In this document: positions 8,782-17,051 of the stretch, one piece after another
How the letters are laid out: each line of letters starts with the position of its first letter
How positions within the stretch are numbered: position 1 is the first letter of the stretch
DNA from: S012-113 sp965368405
GTDB taxonomy: Bacteria; Bacteroidota; Bacteroidia; Cytophagales; Cyclobacteriaceae
Assembly (NCBI GenBank): GCA_965368405.1
Contig: CBDUMS010000079.1
Span: 1-17,712 of the forward strand
DNA: 17,712 bases
Reading direction: 5' to 3'
The notes under the pieces: model-generated
What the model was told of the DNA's origin: nothing
The model's database searches: none
Seen by the model: the letters and a program-made list of their open reading frames with translations, nothing else
Translations under genes and position numbers: made by a program

Positions 8782-9504
8782 ATGCAAAAAAAACTTTCCA
8801 TTGTAATTCCAGTTTTTAATGAAGGGAGAACTGTAGAAAAAATCCTCGACAAAGTATTAGCGGTAAATTTGATTGGTGAAATTGCTAAAGAATTAATTAT
8901 TGTTAATGACGCCTCTACCGATGACACAAAAGCTGTCATAGAAGAGTATCAATCCAATCATACCGAATCAGACATTAAATTTTTCAATCACCAACAAAAT
9001 AAGGGAAAAGGAGCAGCTCTCCATACAGGAATTTCAGTGGCGAGTGGCGATTATATTGTAATTCAAGATGCTGACTTAGAATACGACCCAAAGGAATATA
9101 ACGATTTGCTGAAACCTATGCTGGATGGTTTTGCTGATGTAGTCTATGGTTCACGATTCAAAGGAAACAACCCGCATCGAATTCTCTTCTTCTGGCATTC
9201 GATTGGGAACGCAGTACTCACCTTTATGTCGAATATGTTTACCAACTTGAACCTTACGGATATGGAAACATGCTATAAAATGTTTAAGAAAGAACATATT
9301 CAAGCGCTTCGATTGAAAGAAAACCGGTTTGGTTTTGAACCTGAAGTTACTGCCAAGATTAGCAGGATACCTAATATTAGAATATATGAAGTGGGTATTT
9401 CATACTATGGCCGCTCTTACGCCGAAGGAAAGAAAATAAACTGGAAGGACGGATTTAGGGCCATCTATTGCATTCTAAAGTATAATATATTCAGCAAGAA
9501 ATAA
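8782..9504 (+). CDS. DPM-like GT2 glycosyltransferase (probable polyprenyl-phosphate sugar synthase)
   Basis: A 240-residue GT-A protein without membrane helices. Visible motifs are the N-terminal PVFNE (10-14), VNDASTDDT (41-49), the metal-binding DADLEYDP (96-103), and TDMETCYK (159-166). The last belongs to the dolichol-phosphate mannosyltransferase-like branch that is widespread in bacteria. The C-terminal RSYAEGKKINWKDG stretch (211-224) is also typical of that branch. The expected role is transfer of a hexose to a polyprenyl phosphate at the inner face of the membrane. Its TAA shares a base with the ATG of the GT39 gene (TAATG), so the product of this enzyme is probably the donor for that one. 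It is a different subfamily from the GT2 at 4937-5629 (VNDAST versus VDNGSR), so the locus may load two different sugars. Confidence 0.85.
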   Translation: MQKKLSIVIPVFNEGRTVEKILDKVLAVNLIGEIAKELIIVNDASTDDTKAVIEEYQSNHTESDIKFFNHQQNKGKGAALHTGISVASGDYIVIQDADLEYDPKEYNDLLKPMLDGFADVVYGSRFKGNNPHRILFFWHSIGNAVLTFMSNMFTNLNLTDMETCYKMFKKEHIQALRLKENRFGFEPEVTAKISRIPNIRIYEVGISYYGRSYAEGKKINWKDGFRAIYCILKYNIFSKK

Positions 9505-11123
9505 TGAGCGGTATACCAACTCGTCAGTGGTGGACTCTATTGGGCGCACTTACTATAGTGCACCTGATTGGTATGATTTATATCGATATCATGGAGGTAG
9601 ATGCGGCACAATATGCATCGATGAGCCAGGAAATGATGCAATCCGGCAACTATCTGCAAGTCGAGCATCGCCATGCCGATTATCTGGATAAACCACCTTT
9701 GTTATTTTGGGTTACCAGTACTTCTTTTAAGCTATTCGGTATTTCTAACTTTACTTTCCGATTACCTTCTTTTCTATTTTTAATACTTGGCTTGTTTGCA
9801 ACTTTTAAACTAGCTGAAGTACTTTACGATCGTCGTACCGCTCAATTGGCTGTACTCGTATTATATAGTACACAAGCTTATTTTTTATTTGCCCATGATG
9901 TACGGACTGATACCATTCTTGCCAATGTAGTGATATTTGCGATATGGCAGCTTTGGCTTTTTATCACCAATAAAAATGCCTTGAATATGGCTCTTGGTGC
10001 AGTCGGAGTTGGCTTGGCCATGCTCGAAAAAGGGCCAATTGGACTCATGGTCCCGGTCTTGGCACTAGGTTCTCAAGTTCTCTTTACTCATAAACTAAAG
10101 ATAATACTACGATGGGAATGGCTCTTAGGGTTAGTGGTAATTGCCTTGATGCTTGCACCTATGGTTTATGGTCTCTACGAGCAATTTGGAATGAAAGGAG
10201 TAGAGTTCTATTTCTGGACGCAGAGCTTTGGACGAATTACAGGGCAGAGTGAATGGCGTGATAGTTCAACCGTTTTCTATTTTGTTCACACCTTTCTCTG
10301 GGCATTCTTGCCATGGATGTTCATTGCATATTTCGGAATATTCAGAAATTTATATCGTCTGGTAGCGAGCAAGTTTTCGCAGGCCTCTGGTGTTGAAATA
10401 ATTACGCTTGCCGGATTTGTACTCACCTTTATAGCGATGTCCTTATCGCGATATAAATTGCCACATTACATTTTTGTGGTTTTTCCTCTTGCGGCCATTA
10501 TTACTGCCGATACGGTTTGGATTATTCTGGATAAAGTCAAAACCCGAAAAGTATTCACAGGCATTCAGGTTTTTACAAACCTTGTATTAATGGTAGCTGC
10601 AGGACTCTTAATGTTTATTTCCTTCTGGCCTGCCAATATTATTCTTGTAATTGTAGTGTTGGCATGCTTCGGATTTGCGGTATTTCTCATGATTTTAAGC
10701 AAAGATTCCTATAAAAGGATTTTCCTCAGCTCTCTCATAACAATAATGGGGGTTAATATCCTGTTAAATGCGCATGTTTACCCAACATTACTCACCTATC
10801 AGGCAGGATCGATGGCTGGTAAGTATTTAGCTGAGCAGAACCTGCCAGAAGAGGCCTATGGCCTGTACACTATCTCACATGGTCTCGACTTTTATTCTGG
10901 GAGTGTTGCGCCGCTTATTGGGATTGACACAATAACCGAGCGTTCAAATATTTTGGTTTACACTAATGAACGAGGCATGAACGAAATAAGAGATTTGGGG
11001 GTGGGTCATGAGCTTGTCAAAGAATTCGATCGCTTTCATGTTACTGAACTTACCATGGAGTTTCTTAACCCGAATACTCGTTCAAATACGCTTGAAAAAC
11101 GGTATCTAATTAAAGTGAACTAA
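9504..11123 (+). CDS. ArnT/PMT-like GT39 family membrane glycosyltransferase
   Basis: A 539-residue polytopic membrane protein of the GT-C fold. The first periplasmic loop carries an EVDAAQY stretch (acidic residues E31 and D33) and DKPPLLFW (62-69). These are the hallmark of the ArnT/PMT family, which moves a sugar from a polyprenyl-phosphate carrier to lipid A, a glycolipid or a protein on the outer side of the inner membrane. About a dozen helices span residues 10-425, followed by a soluble C-terminal part (about 430-539) expected in the periplasm. Length is normal for the family. It is translationally coupled to the upstream DPM-like GT2 through a 1 bp overlap. The last 14 bp overlap the 3' end of the ABC ATPase gene on the other strand. 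ArnT itself would need aminoarabinose pathway genes, which are not in view, so no gene symbol is given. Acceptor unknown. Confidence 0.87.
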   Translation: MSGIPTRQWWTLLGALTIVHLIGMIYIDIMEVDAAQYASMSQEMMQSGNYLQVEHRHADYLDKPPLLFWVTSTSFKLFGISNFTFRLPSFLFLILGLFATFKLAEVLYDRRTAQLAVLVLYSTQAYFLFAHDVRTDTILANVVIFAIWQLWLFITNKNALNMALGAVGVGLAMLEKGPIGLMVPVLALGSQVLFTHKLKIILRWEWLLGLVVIALMLAPMVYGLYEQFGMKGVEFYFWTQSFGRITGQSEWRDSSTVFYFVHTFLWAFLPWMFIAYFGIFRNLYRLVASKFSQASGVEIITLAGFVLTFIAMSLSRYKLPHYIFVVFPLAAIITADTVWIILDKVKTRKVFTGIQVFTNLVLMVAAGLLMFISFWPANIILVIVVLACFGFAVFLMILSKDSYKRIFLSSLITIMGVNILLNAHVYPTLLTYQAGSMAGKYLAEQNLPEEAYGLYTISHGLDFYSGSVAPLIGIDTITERSNILVYTNERGMNEIRDLGVGHELVKEFDRFHVTELTMEFLNPNTRSNTLEKRYLIKVN

Positions 11124-12057
11124 GGTTTTTAATCAGTTCATCGAGCGAATGATGAACAGTGTCACTAACCTTGTAAACTACTTTTGAATCATTTTCGACG
11201 ATATTGATCTGCCTGATCTTATCATGATTTGTAATACCCGCCTTCAATAATGCGTTCGTGACTAAGGCAGCCAAGTTTTCCGGACCGGAAATATTAATCT
11301 TAAGGTCGCTTCTAATCTCATCTTTTATCGCCGGGAATATCCTATCAATTTCTCCTTTAATAATTAGGTCTTCACTCAAGCCAGAGCGAATGAGGTTATC
11401 ATCGAACAACCATAAATAATCTGCATATTTAAAGGCCAGGTCCAAATCGTGAGTAGAGAAAAGTACGGTCTTACCATGTTCTACACATAATGATCGAAGT
11501 AACTTAATAATCGAAGTTTTATTCGAAATATCCAGATGTACAGTTGGTTCATCTAATACAATAATATCTGTCTCCTGTGCTAATGCTCGTCCGATAATTA
11601 CCTTTTGCAAATTGCCATCGCTCAACTCGGCTAGAGGCTGGTTTGCCATCTCTACCATTCCGATGGCTTTAAGAGCTTTATCAACAACGCTAACATCATT
11701 TGCCGATAATTGGTTTTGCCAATTGGTGTGCGGGTTTCTACCCAGGGCTACCATTTCGTACACTGTTGTATAACCCAAGTTAGGCTTATCGGTAAGGACC
11801 GTAGCGAGTTGTTTCGCTCTGTCAGTAATACTTAGCGTCGCCAAATTCTGGTCATTAACAATAACCTCTCCTGCCAATGCAGGGAGGGCGCCGGTAATGG
11901 TTTTTATTAAAGTTGATTTACCTATGCCATTCGCTCCCAATAGACAAGTGAGCTTGCCTTTGGTAAGATGCAAATCTGATATTTTCGCTATTTCGCTGGT
12001 TTGGTTTCTATTACGATAACCAATTACAAGATCTGTTAATGAAATAGCCTTTGGCAT
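11110..12057 (-). CDS. ABC transporter ATP-binding protein, FecE/BtuD-like, orphan
   Basis: A 315-residue ABC ATPase with Walker A GANGIGKST (41-49), signature LSDGN (145-149), Walker B IIVLDE (165-170) and switch His H203 (STHD). The LGRNPHTNW segment (105-113) places it in the iron-siderophore/haem/cobalamin importer branch. The LSDG form of the signature, instead of LSGGQ, is to my knowledge common in Bacteroidota members of this branch. It is about 60 residues longer than the roughly 255 usual for FecE/BtuD. Residues about 250-315 form an extra C-terminal alpha/beta segment of unknown role. Normally such an ATPase is next to a BtuC/FecD permease and a binding protein; here neither is present. 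It is instead the third gene after rlmD and a small unknown gene, with a 3 bp gap. The ATPase call is firm; the transported substrate and partner permease are unknown. Confidence 0.88.
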   Translation of the reverse strand: MPKAISLTDLVIGYRNRNQTSEIAKISDLHLTKGKLTCLLGANGIGKSTLIKTITGALPALAGEVIVNDQNLATLSITDRAKQLATVLTDKPNLGYTTVYEMVALGRNPHTNWQNQLSANDVSVVDKALKAIGMVEMANQPLAELSDGNLQKVIIGRALAQETDIIVLDEPTVHLDISNKTSIIKLLRSLCVEHGKTVLFSTHDLDLAFKYADYLWLFDDNLIRSGLSEDLIIKGEIDRIFPAIKDEIRSDLKINISGPENLAALVTNALLKAGITNHDKIRQINIVENDSKVVYKVSDTVHHSLDELIKNLSSL

Positions 12058-12060
12058 TAT

Positions 12061-12432
12061 TTAATCTATTGGGTAAGGTATATAAACGAATCGGGTAAAC
12101 TCACCGTCCACAACAAAAAGACAACAGAATTCATCAGGGTCTTTATAGGTTTCCTTAAATATGGATTCTTTATCTTTCTCCACTAACCCTCGTTGTACAA
12201 ATTCATCTAAGAAAGATGCATTAAAGTTCCATTCCGTTGCAACCTCATGTTTATCAATTAGTAATTGACCAATCGGAATACCCGGATCCTTACCAATTGC
12301 AAATATGGGATATTCTGATATGCCGCGCTTCTTGATCTGGTAAGCTGCTTCTCTTAGGGTGTCGGACACAATGGCAAAATCCTTTGTAATGGTGCCCAGG
12401 TATTTGCCATCTAATTCGGGATCGTTATGCAT
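12061..12432 (-). CDS. small conserved-looking protein of unknown function (123 aa)
   Basis: A 123-residue soluble protein without signal peptide, membrane helix or a motif I can name. The composition is normal for a folded acidic alpha/beta protein. Predicted elements are a helix around 18-36, the strand-like YPIFAIG (41-47), a helix around 73-95, and two hydrophobic strands near the end (CCLFVVDG and FVYIPY). A Cys pair (C103, C104) is present. I believe similar short proteins occur widely in Bacteroidota, but I cannot name a family. It sits with 3 bp gaps between rlmD upstream and the ABC ATPase downstream, so it is surely co-transcribed. Codon use and frame integrity support a real gene. 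No function is proposed. Confidence 0.75.
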   Translation of the reverse strand: MHNDPELDGKYLGTITKDFAIVSDTLREAAYQIKKRGISEYPIFAIGKDPGIPIGQLLIDKHEVATEWNFNASFLDEFVQRGLVEKDKESIFKETYKDPDEFCCLFVVDGEFTRFVYIPYPID

Positions 12433-12435
12433 TAT

Positions 12436-13848
12436 TTATTCTTTTAGTTTTAACAAGGCAATGTTTTCTACATGGTGGGTATGCGGAAACATATCAACAG
12501 GTTGGAATTCAATTACATTATATTTTTTAGATAGCAATGAGATATCACGAGCTTGTGTAGCTGGATTGCAACTAATATAGACTATCCGATTGGGTTCTGC
12601 ATTTAACATCGTTTCTACCACTGCTGTGTGCATGCCAGCTCGGGGCGGATCGGTAATGATAACATCCGGTTTGCTATTCTCAGCAATAAATTCGGCCGTA
12701 AGAATGTCTTTCATATCGCCCGCAAAAAATGCTGTATTATCGATATTGTTAATTTCGGCGTTGATTTTTGCATCTTCGATAGCCTCCGCTACATATTCCA
12801 ATCCGACAACCTTTTTTGCACTTCGGGCAACGTAGTTTGCTATGGTTCCCGTGCCGGTGTAAAGGTCGTAGACTACCTCATTTTCATTTATGGCAGCCAG
12901 ATTAAAAGCTAGCTTGTATAATGCTTCTGCCTGCTTGCTATTCGTTTGGTAAAATGACTTAGGGCCAACCCGAAATGTGAGCTTATCACTACCGAGCGGA
13001 CTCTTCATCTCTTCTTCTATATACGGAAGTCCACTAAAATTCACTACTTCCAAGTCAGAAAATGTGTCATTCATTTTCGTATTCACTACATAATTAACTG
13101 AATCGATTTTAAATTTAGTGTTCATGGCTTCCAATAATGGTTTTAGCAACTCCTGATTATCTTCTCCTACCTGAAGAATTACCATTACTTGTCCGGTTAT
13201 TGCAGTACGGATTACAATATTTCGTAAAAATCCATGATGATTTCGAATATTATAGAAACTCAAATTATTCTCGAAAGCGTACACGCGCACCCAATTACGT
13301 ATGTCATTAGAAGGTTCGGGCTGGAGATAGCATTTTTCAATATCTAGAATTTTATCAAATCTGCCCGGTATGTGAAAGCCTAAAGCATTTCGTTCAAACT
13401 CAGCCCCCGTATCAATTTCTTCTTTGGTAAGCCATCGGCTATCAGAAAAGGTGAACTCCAATTTGTTCCGATAGAAATATTCCTTATCTGAACCTAAAAT
13501 TGGTGAAACAGATGGAACCTCAAAATTGCCTAAACGTTCAAAATTGTCAACTACTTGTTTTTCCTTAAAAGCAAGTTGCATAGTGTAAGGTAGATGCTGC
13601 CACTTGCAACCACCACAGGTTCCAAAATGACTACAGGTTGGTTCAATCCTGTGTTCCGACATAGCGTGATATTTTAAAATCACGCCTTCATAGAAGCTTT
13701 TACGTTTATTGGTTACTCGTACATCCACGATATCGCCCGGAGCTCCACCTCGGATAAACAAAACTTTATTGTCTATACGGGCAAGCGTTTTGCCTTCTGC
13801 CGCAACCTCTTCAATGGTAACCTTTTCCAGTACTAGTTTCTTTCTCAT
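12436..13848 (-). CDS. rlmD: 23S rRNA (uracil-5-)-methyltransferase, RlmD/RumA family
   Basis: SAM-dependent enzyme that makes 5-methyluridine in 23S rRNA (U1939 in E. coli). From the ATG at 13848 it is 470 residues. It has an N-terminal TRAM RNA-binding domain (about 1-60), a [4Fe-4S] cluster set C72, C78, C81 and C173, the SAM-binding DLYTGTGTI (328-336), DPPRAG (400-405), the catalytic nucleophile C427 in SCNP, and the base E461 in HHVENIAL. All key residues are present. A TTG four codons further upstream (13860) also opens the frame, but it lies inside a TATTTTTG promoter-like element, so the ATG is preferred. Related RlmC/RlmCD enzymes share these motifs, so the exact target uridine is inferred. 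It heads a three-gene unit with the unknown 123-residue protein and the ABC ATPase. Confidence 0.93.
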   Translation of the reverse strand: MRKKLVLEKVTIEEVAAEGKTLARIDNKVLFIRGGAPGDIVDVRVTNKRKSFYEGVILKYHAMSEHRIEPTCSHFGTCGGCKWQHLPYTMQLAFKEKQVVDNFERLGNFEVPSVSPILGSDKEYFYRNKLEFTFSDSRWLTKEEIDTGAEFERNALGFHIPGRFDKILDIEKCYLQPEPSNDIRNWVRVYAFENNLSFYNIRNHHGFLRNIVIRTAITGQVMVILQVGEDNQELLKPLLEAMNTKFKIDSVNYVVNTKMNDTFSDLEVVNFSGLPYIEEEMKSPLGSDKLTFRVGPKSFYQTNSKQAEALYKLAFNLAAINENEVVYDLYTGTGTIANYVARSAKKVVGLEYVAEAIEDAKINAEINNIDNTAFFAGDMKDILTAEFIAENSKPDVIITDPPRAGMHTAVVETMLNAEPNRIVYISCNPATQARDISLLSKKYNVIEFQPVDMFPHTHHVENIALLKLKE

Positions 13849-13857
13849 AGCCGAGTG

Positions 13858-13865
13858 CAAAAATA
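13858..13865 (-). promoter_or_regulatory. possible -7 element of the rlmD operon
   Basis: Read on the minus strand this is TATTTTTG, an exact match to TAnnTTTG, ending 9 bp before the ATG at 13848. If used, the transcript would start within a few bases of the ATG and be nearly leaderless, and the upstream TTG could not be the start. No TTTG is present at the -33 position, so support is partial. Confidence 0.35.
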
Positions 13866-14016
13866 GCCGAATTCTTGATTTGAATTAGCCATAGTTTAAG
13901 TTCCGTAATCAGTTTTTGAAATTAAAATCCATAACAACTTTATAGCGAAGAAACATTTTTAGGTTATTTTTAATCTTGATTTATAAGTGAGATGGTTATT
14001 TGGACCATTATATGAT

Positions 14017-16314
14017 ATGCGAAGACTTGTAATACTATTCTTAATTTTTTGCTCAATAACTGCTTCCGGGTCTCATATTGTCGGTGGCGAATTCGAGTTA
14101 TTGCATATTGCCGCATATCGTTATAGGCTTAACTTAATTCTGTACTTCGATTTAAATAATGGTAATCCGGGAGCGAGGGATCCCGATGCAACTGTCCGCA
14201 TTTTCAGAAAGTCGGATAATATGCCAATGATGGATGTGTTATTACCTTATACCTCGGCCACGGAAGTGAGTTATTTTCAGCCTGAATGTTCTAATGGGGA
14301 AATTAGAACTGATAAGCTTATCTATACTAATGTAATTGAACTACCTGCTGAAATTTATAATGATCCGGATGGCTATTACATTAGCTGGCAAAGGTGCTGT
14401 CGTAATTATGATATTACTAACATTTACAGTAATGAACCTGGGGCGGGGACGAGTGCCGGACAAACTTTCTATTTAGAATTCCCTCCGGTGGTAAGAGATG
14501 GTGTTCAGTTTGTTAATTCTTCTCCTCAACTATTTCCACCACTTAACGATTATGCCTGCCCAAACCGTCCGTACTGGGTAGATTTCGCCGGATTTGATGC
14601 CGATGGTGATTCTCTTGTTTATACTATGGTTACTCCTCGTAATACTTTTACTAACGAGGCGCTGCCAGCCGCGGGCCCACAACCAGGCCCATACCCACCG
14701 ATCCTTTATAGACCAGGATTTGGTTCAGACAATATTATGAATGGCTCTCCGGGATTGGCAATATCGAATTCAGGATTCCTTACAGTAACCCCACGCTCGT
14801 CGGGCTTATTCGTTTTTGCAGTACGCTGTGAAGAGTTTAGAGAGGGTATTAAAATTGGTGAACTGGTCAGAGACTTCCAAATGCTGGTATTGAATAATTG
14901 TCCTGTTGCCGACCCGCCAGAGATATCCGGAAGAAGAACTATTGAGAGTACGGCCGAATATTCTAATAGAGTAGAAATAAGTTATCCATTGAGTGCGCCG
15001 CTGGAAGATCGTTGCATTACTGTTCAGGTTACTGACCCCGATGCTTCTAAGGAAGAGGATAATTTTTCTGAAAATATCAGGTTAAAAGTAATACCTATTG
15101 GATTTACCCCGGAATTTAATTTAGATGAGCTTCTTCCTTCTGTTGGCACGATTAACTTATCTCAGGGTAGTATCGAATCATTTGATGTATGTTTTGATGA
15201 GTGTCCGTTAATTAATGGCCCCTACACCATCGGACTTGTTGCTTACGATGATGCCTGTGCTTTGCCCTTAACCGATACCTTGGAGGTCTTTTTTAATATT
15301 GCACCTATCAATACAGATCCTATAATCTCTACAGACTTACCTCAAAAGTCGTTTATTCATTTTCTAGGTCAGCCGATAGATTTTAATGTGTTTGGTGATG
15401 ATGCCGATGGTGATGAGTTAGTTTTATCGGCACGTGGAAAAGGATTCAACCTTGAAGATTATGGGATTTCCTTTCCTGAAGCAAGAGCCAATCAAGAGGT
15501 TAGCTCTAAATTTGGATGGTATCCAGATTGCCCTGAATTTCAGTTAGATCAAGTACTTAATTCTAATGGCGAAATTGGCTTTAATAAGCAGATTACAATA
15601 GAGTTTACCTTGAACGATCTCGACTATTGCGAGTTTTCTAATGAAGATATTCTGGAAGTTAGTATCACATTAATTCCACCCCTAAATGCGGGACCACAAA
15701 TTGGTATTATAAATCAAAACCCGGCTATTGATTTACAGAATCGGCAAGTAGATTTAGTTGTTGGTGATGAGCTCATTTTGGACATTTTAGGAACTGATGC
15801 CAATAATGACAGCTTGCGTCTCTATTTGGATCCTGAAAATGTGCTGCCGAACGGGTTGGATTTTCAACCAGCTGCCGGAACAGGTAGTATCGAGTCTAGG
15901 CTATATTTAAAAACAGAGTGCTCAAACCTAAGCGAAACATTGGAACCAAAAACATATGAGCTTACCTTCTTATCAGAGGACTATCCCTGTTATAATGCAG
16001 AGAATACTGCATTGACATTTACAATTAACATTCGAGATAAAGACCAAACCATAACCGAGTTTACGCCAGCCAATGTATTTACACCCAATGATGATGGGGT
16101 AAATGATACTTACTCATTACCGGACCTTCCCCTAGATAATTGCACAGGCGAATTTTTAAGCTTTCGAGTTCAGAACAGGTGGGGTACCGATGTATATGAA
16201 TCAATAGATCGAAATTTTGTGTGGGACGGCGACGGCCGAGAGCCATCGGTATACTACTATATAGTAGAATTTTCCAACAAACAGTATACTGGCACCTTGT
16301 CTATATTATATTAG
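14017..16314 (+). CDS. secreted surface protein with T9SS type B (gliding motility-associated) C-terminal domain
   Basis: From the ATG at 14017 the protein has 765 residues. A signal peptide (about 1-17) is followed by SHIVGGE (19-25), a start often seen in large Bacteroidota adhesin-like proteins of the gliding-associated group. The body looks like several beta-sandwich domains. Three acidic loops of the cadherin/Ca-binding kind recur: DADGDSL (194-200), DDADGDEL (461-468) and TDANNDSL (593-600). The C-terminal about 85 residues form the gliding_CTERM module (ANVFTPNDDGVND at 685-697, RWGTDVYES at 721-729, last residue Y765), which directs export by the type IX secretion system and attachment to the surface or release. 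A GTG at 13987 opens the frame ten codons earlier but would bury the signal peptide, so ATG is chosen. It stands alone on this strand. Binding target unknown. Confidence 0.87.
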   Translation: MRRLVILFLIFCSITASGSHIVGGEFELLHIAAYRYRLNLILYFDLNNGNPGARDPDATVRIFRKSDNMPMMDVLLPYTSATEVSYFQPECSNGEIRTDKLIYTNVIELPAEIYNDPDGYYISWQRCCRNYDITNIYSNEPGAGTSAGQTFYLEFPPVVRDGVQFVNSSPQLFPPLNDYACPNRPYWVDFAGFDADGDSLVYTMVTPRNTFTNEALPAAGPQPGPYPPILYRPGFGSDNIMNGSPGLAISNSGFLTVTPRSSGLFVFAVRCEEFREGIKIGELVRDFQMLVLNNCPVADPPEISGRRTIESTAEYSNRVEISYPLSAPLEDRCITVQVTDPDASKEEDNFSENIRLKVIPIGFTPEFNLDELLPSVGTINLSQGSIESFDVCFDECPLINGPYTIGLVAYDDACALPLTDTLEVFFNIAPINTDPIISTDLPQKSFIHFLGQPIDFNVFGDDADGDELVLSARGKGFNLEDYGISFPEARANQEVSSKFGWYPDCPEFQLDQVLNSNGEIGFNKQITIEFTLNDLDYCEFSNEDILEVSITLIPPLNAGPQIGIINQNPAIDLQNRQVDLVVGDELILDILGTDANNDSLRLYLDPENVLPNGLDFQPAAGTGSIESRLYLKTECSNLSETLEPKTYELTFLSEDYPCYNAENTALTFTINIRDKDQTITEFTPANVFTPNDDGVNDTYSLPDLPLDNCTGEFLSFRVQNRWGTDVYESIDRNFVWDGDGREPSVYYYIVEFSNKQYTGTLSILY

Positions 16315-16318
16315 GTTT

Positions 16319-17047
16319 TTACCAGATGGTAAGTAGTTTTACATTTTTAGCCTTTATATAGGCATCTTCTCCTTGCCACTCAATTTGATACCAAACATCG
16401 CGCTTTTTTTCTACAACAACCTTATGGCCTTTTGATATTACATCGATGAGATCGGCTCCAGAGGATGGGTCTGCCATTACATAGGTGTTGTTGGTTATTA
16501 CAACGCCACGATTATAATCTCTTCCGAAGTTCACTAGAACGAACAAGCCTGTCAGTAGTAAAACTAAAAGAAAACCATTGAACCATATAGAGCCGCTATT
16601 CTTCCTTTTTTGATAGAGAATTAAGGTAAAAAAAAGCAAACAGAGAAATATTACTCCCAGAACTAACCAGTTATAGTTTTCATAATATAAGCTGTAGAAA
16701 AAAGTAATGTCATTATGCTGATACCCTGAAAGATCATTGGCCTCGGCGAGGTCTTCCATTTTTTGTAAGGCTTGTTCATTCTTTGTAATGAGATAATACT
16801 CATTAAGATAATACTGGGCCGCAGTTACATCATTAAGTCCTTCTTTAATATAGGCCATTTTAAGCAACATAGAGGGAGATGCTTCCTTTCTTGCGGTATA
16901 TATTGAGTCGTATAATGAAAAAGACTGTGTGAACTGCTGTTGAGCAAATAAGCTATCGGCTTTTACAAGCAAAACATCCAAGTCCTGTCCCCAGCTTAGG
17001 CTACTAACTTGAACAAGGACAAGAAATGAAAACACTTTTTTAAACAT
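16319..17047 (-). CDS. BatE-like protein: signal peptide, TPR region, two membrane helices, SH3b domain
   Basis: A 242-residue protein. A signal peptide ends at ...LSWGQ (about 1-21), then TPR-like helices (about 25-105), two membrane helices (about 127-146 and 155-173) joined by a short basic loop, and a C-terminal bacterial SH3 domain (about 180-240; ITNNTYVMADPSSGADLI then GHKVVVE). Both the TPR part and the SH3 part are expected in the periplasm. The order TPR-TM-TM-SH3 is that of BatE from Bacteroidota Bat (aerotolerance) operons, though shorter in the linker; no batA-D, MoxR or VWA gene is adjacent. It converges with the surface-protein gene, with only 4 bp between the two stops. The role is probably envelope-related scaffolding; the BatE comparison is by architecture only. 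Confidence 0.75.
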   Translation of the reverse strand: MFKKVFSFLVLVQVSSLSWGQDLDVLLVKADSLFAQQQFTQSFSLYDSIYTARKEASPSMLLKMAYIKEGLNDVTAAQYYLNEYYLITKNEQALQKMEDLAEANDLSGYQHNDITFFYSLYYENYNWLVLGVIFLCLLFFTLILYQKRKNSGSIWFNGFLLVLLLTGLFVLVNFGRDYNRGVVITNNTYVMADPSSGADLIDVISKGHKVVVEKKRDVWYQIEWQGEDAYIKAKNVKLLTIW

Positions 17048-17051
17048 TGGG

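Noticed and set aside
12590..12912. Two plus-strand frames inside rlmD
   Set aside because: Antisense shadows of the SAM-binding region, overlapping each other in different frames.
13849..13860. TTG at 13860 as the start of rlmD
   Set aside because: It adds four residues only, lies within a TATTTTTG promoter-like element, and the ATG at 13848 gives a normal family N-terminus.
13987..14016. GTG at 13987 as the start of the surface protein
   Set aside because: It would put ten residues before the signal peptide; the ATG at 14017 begins a standard signal sequence.
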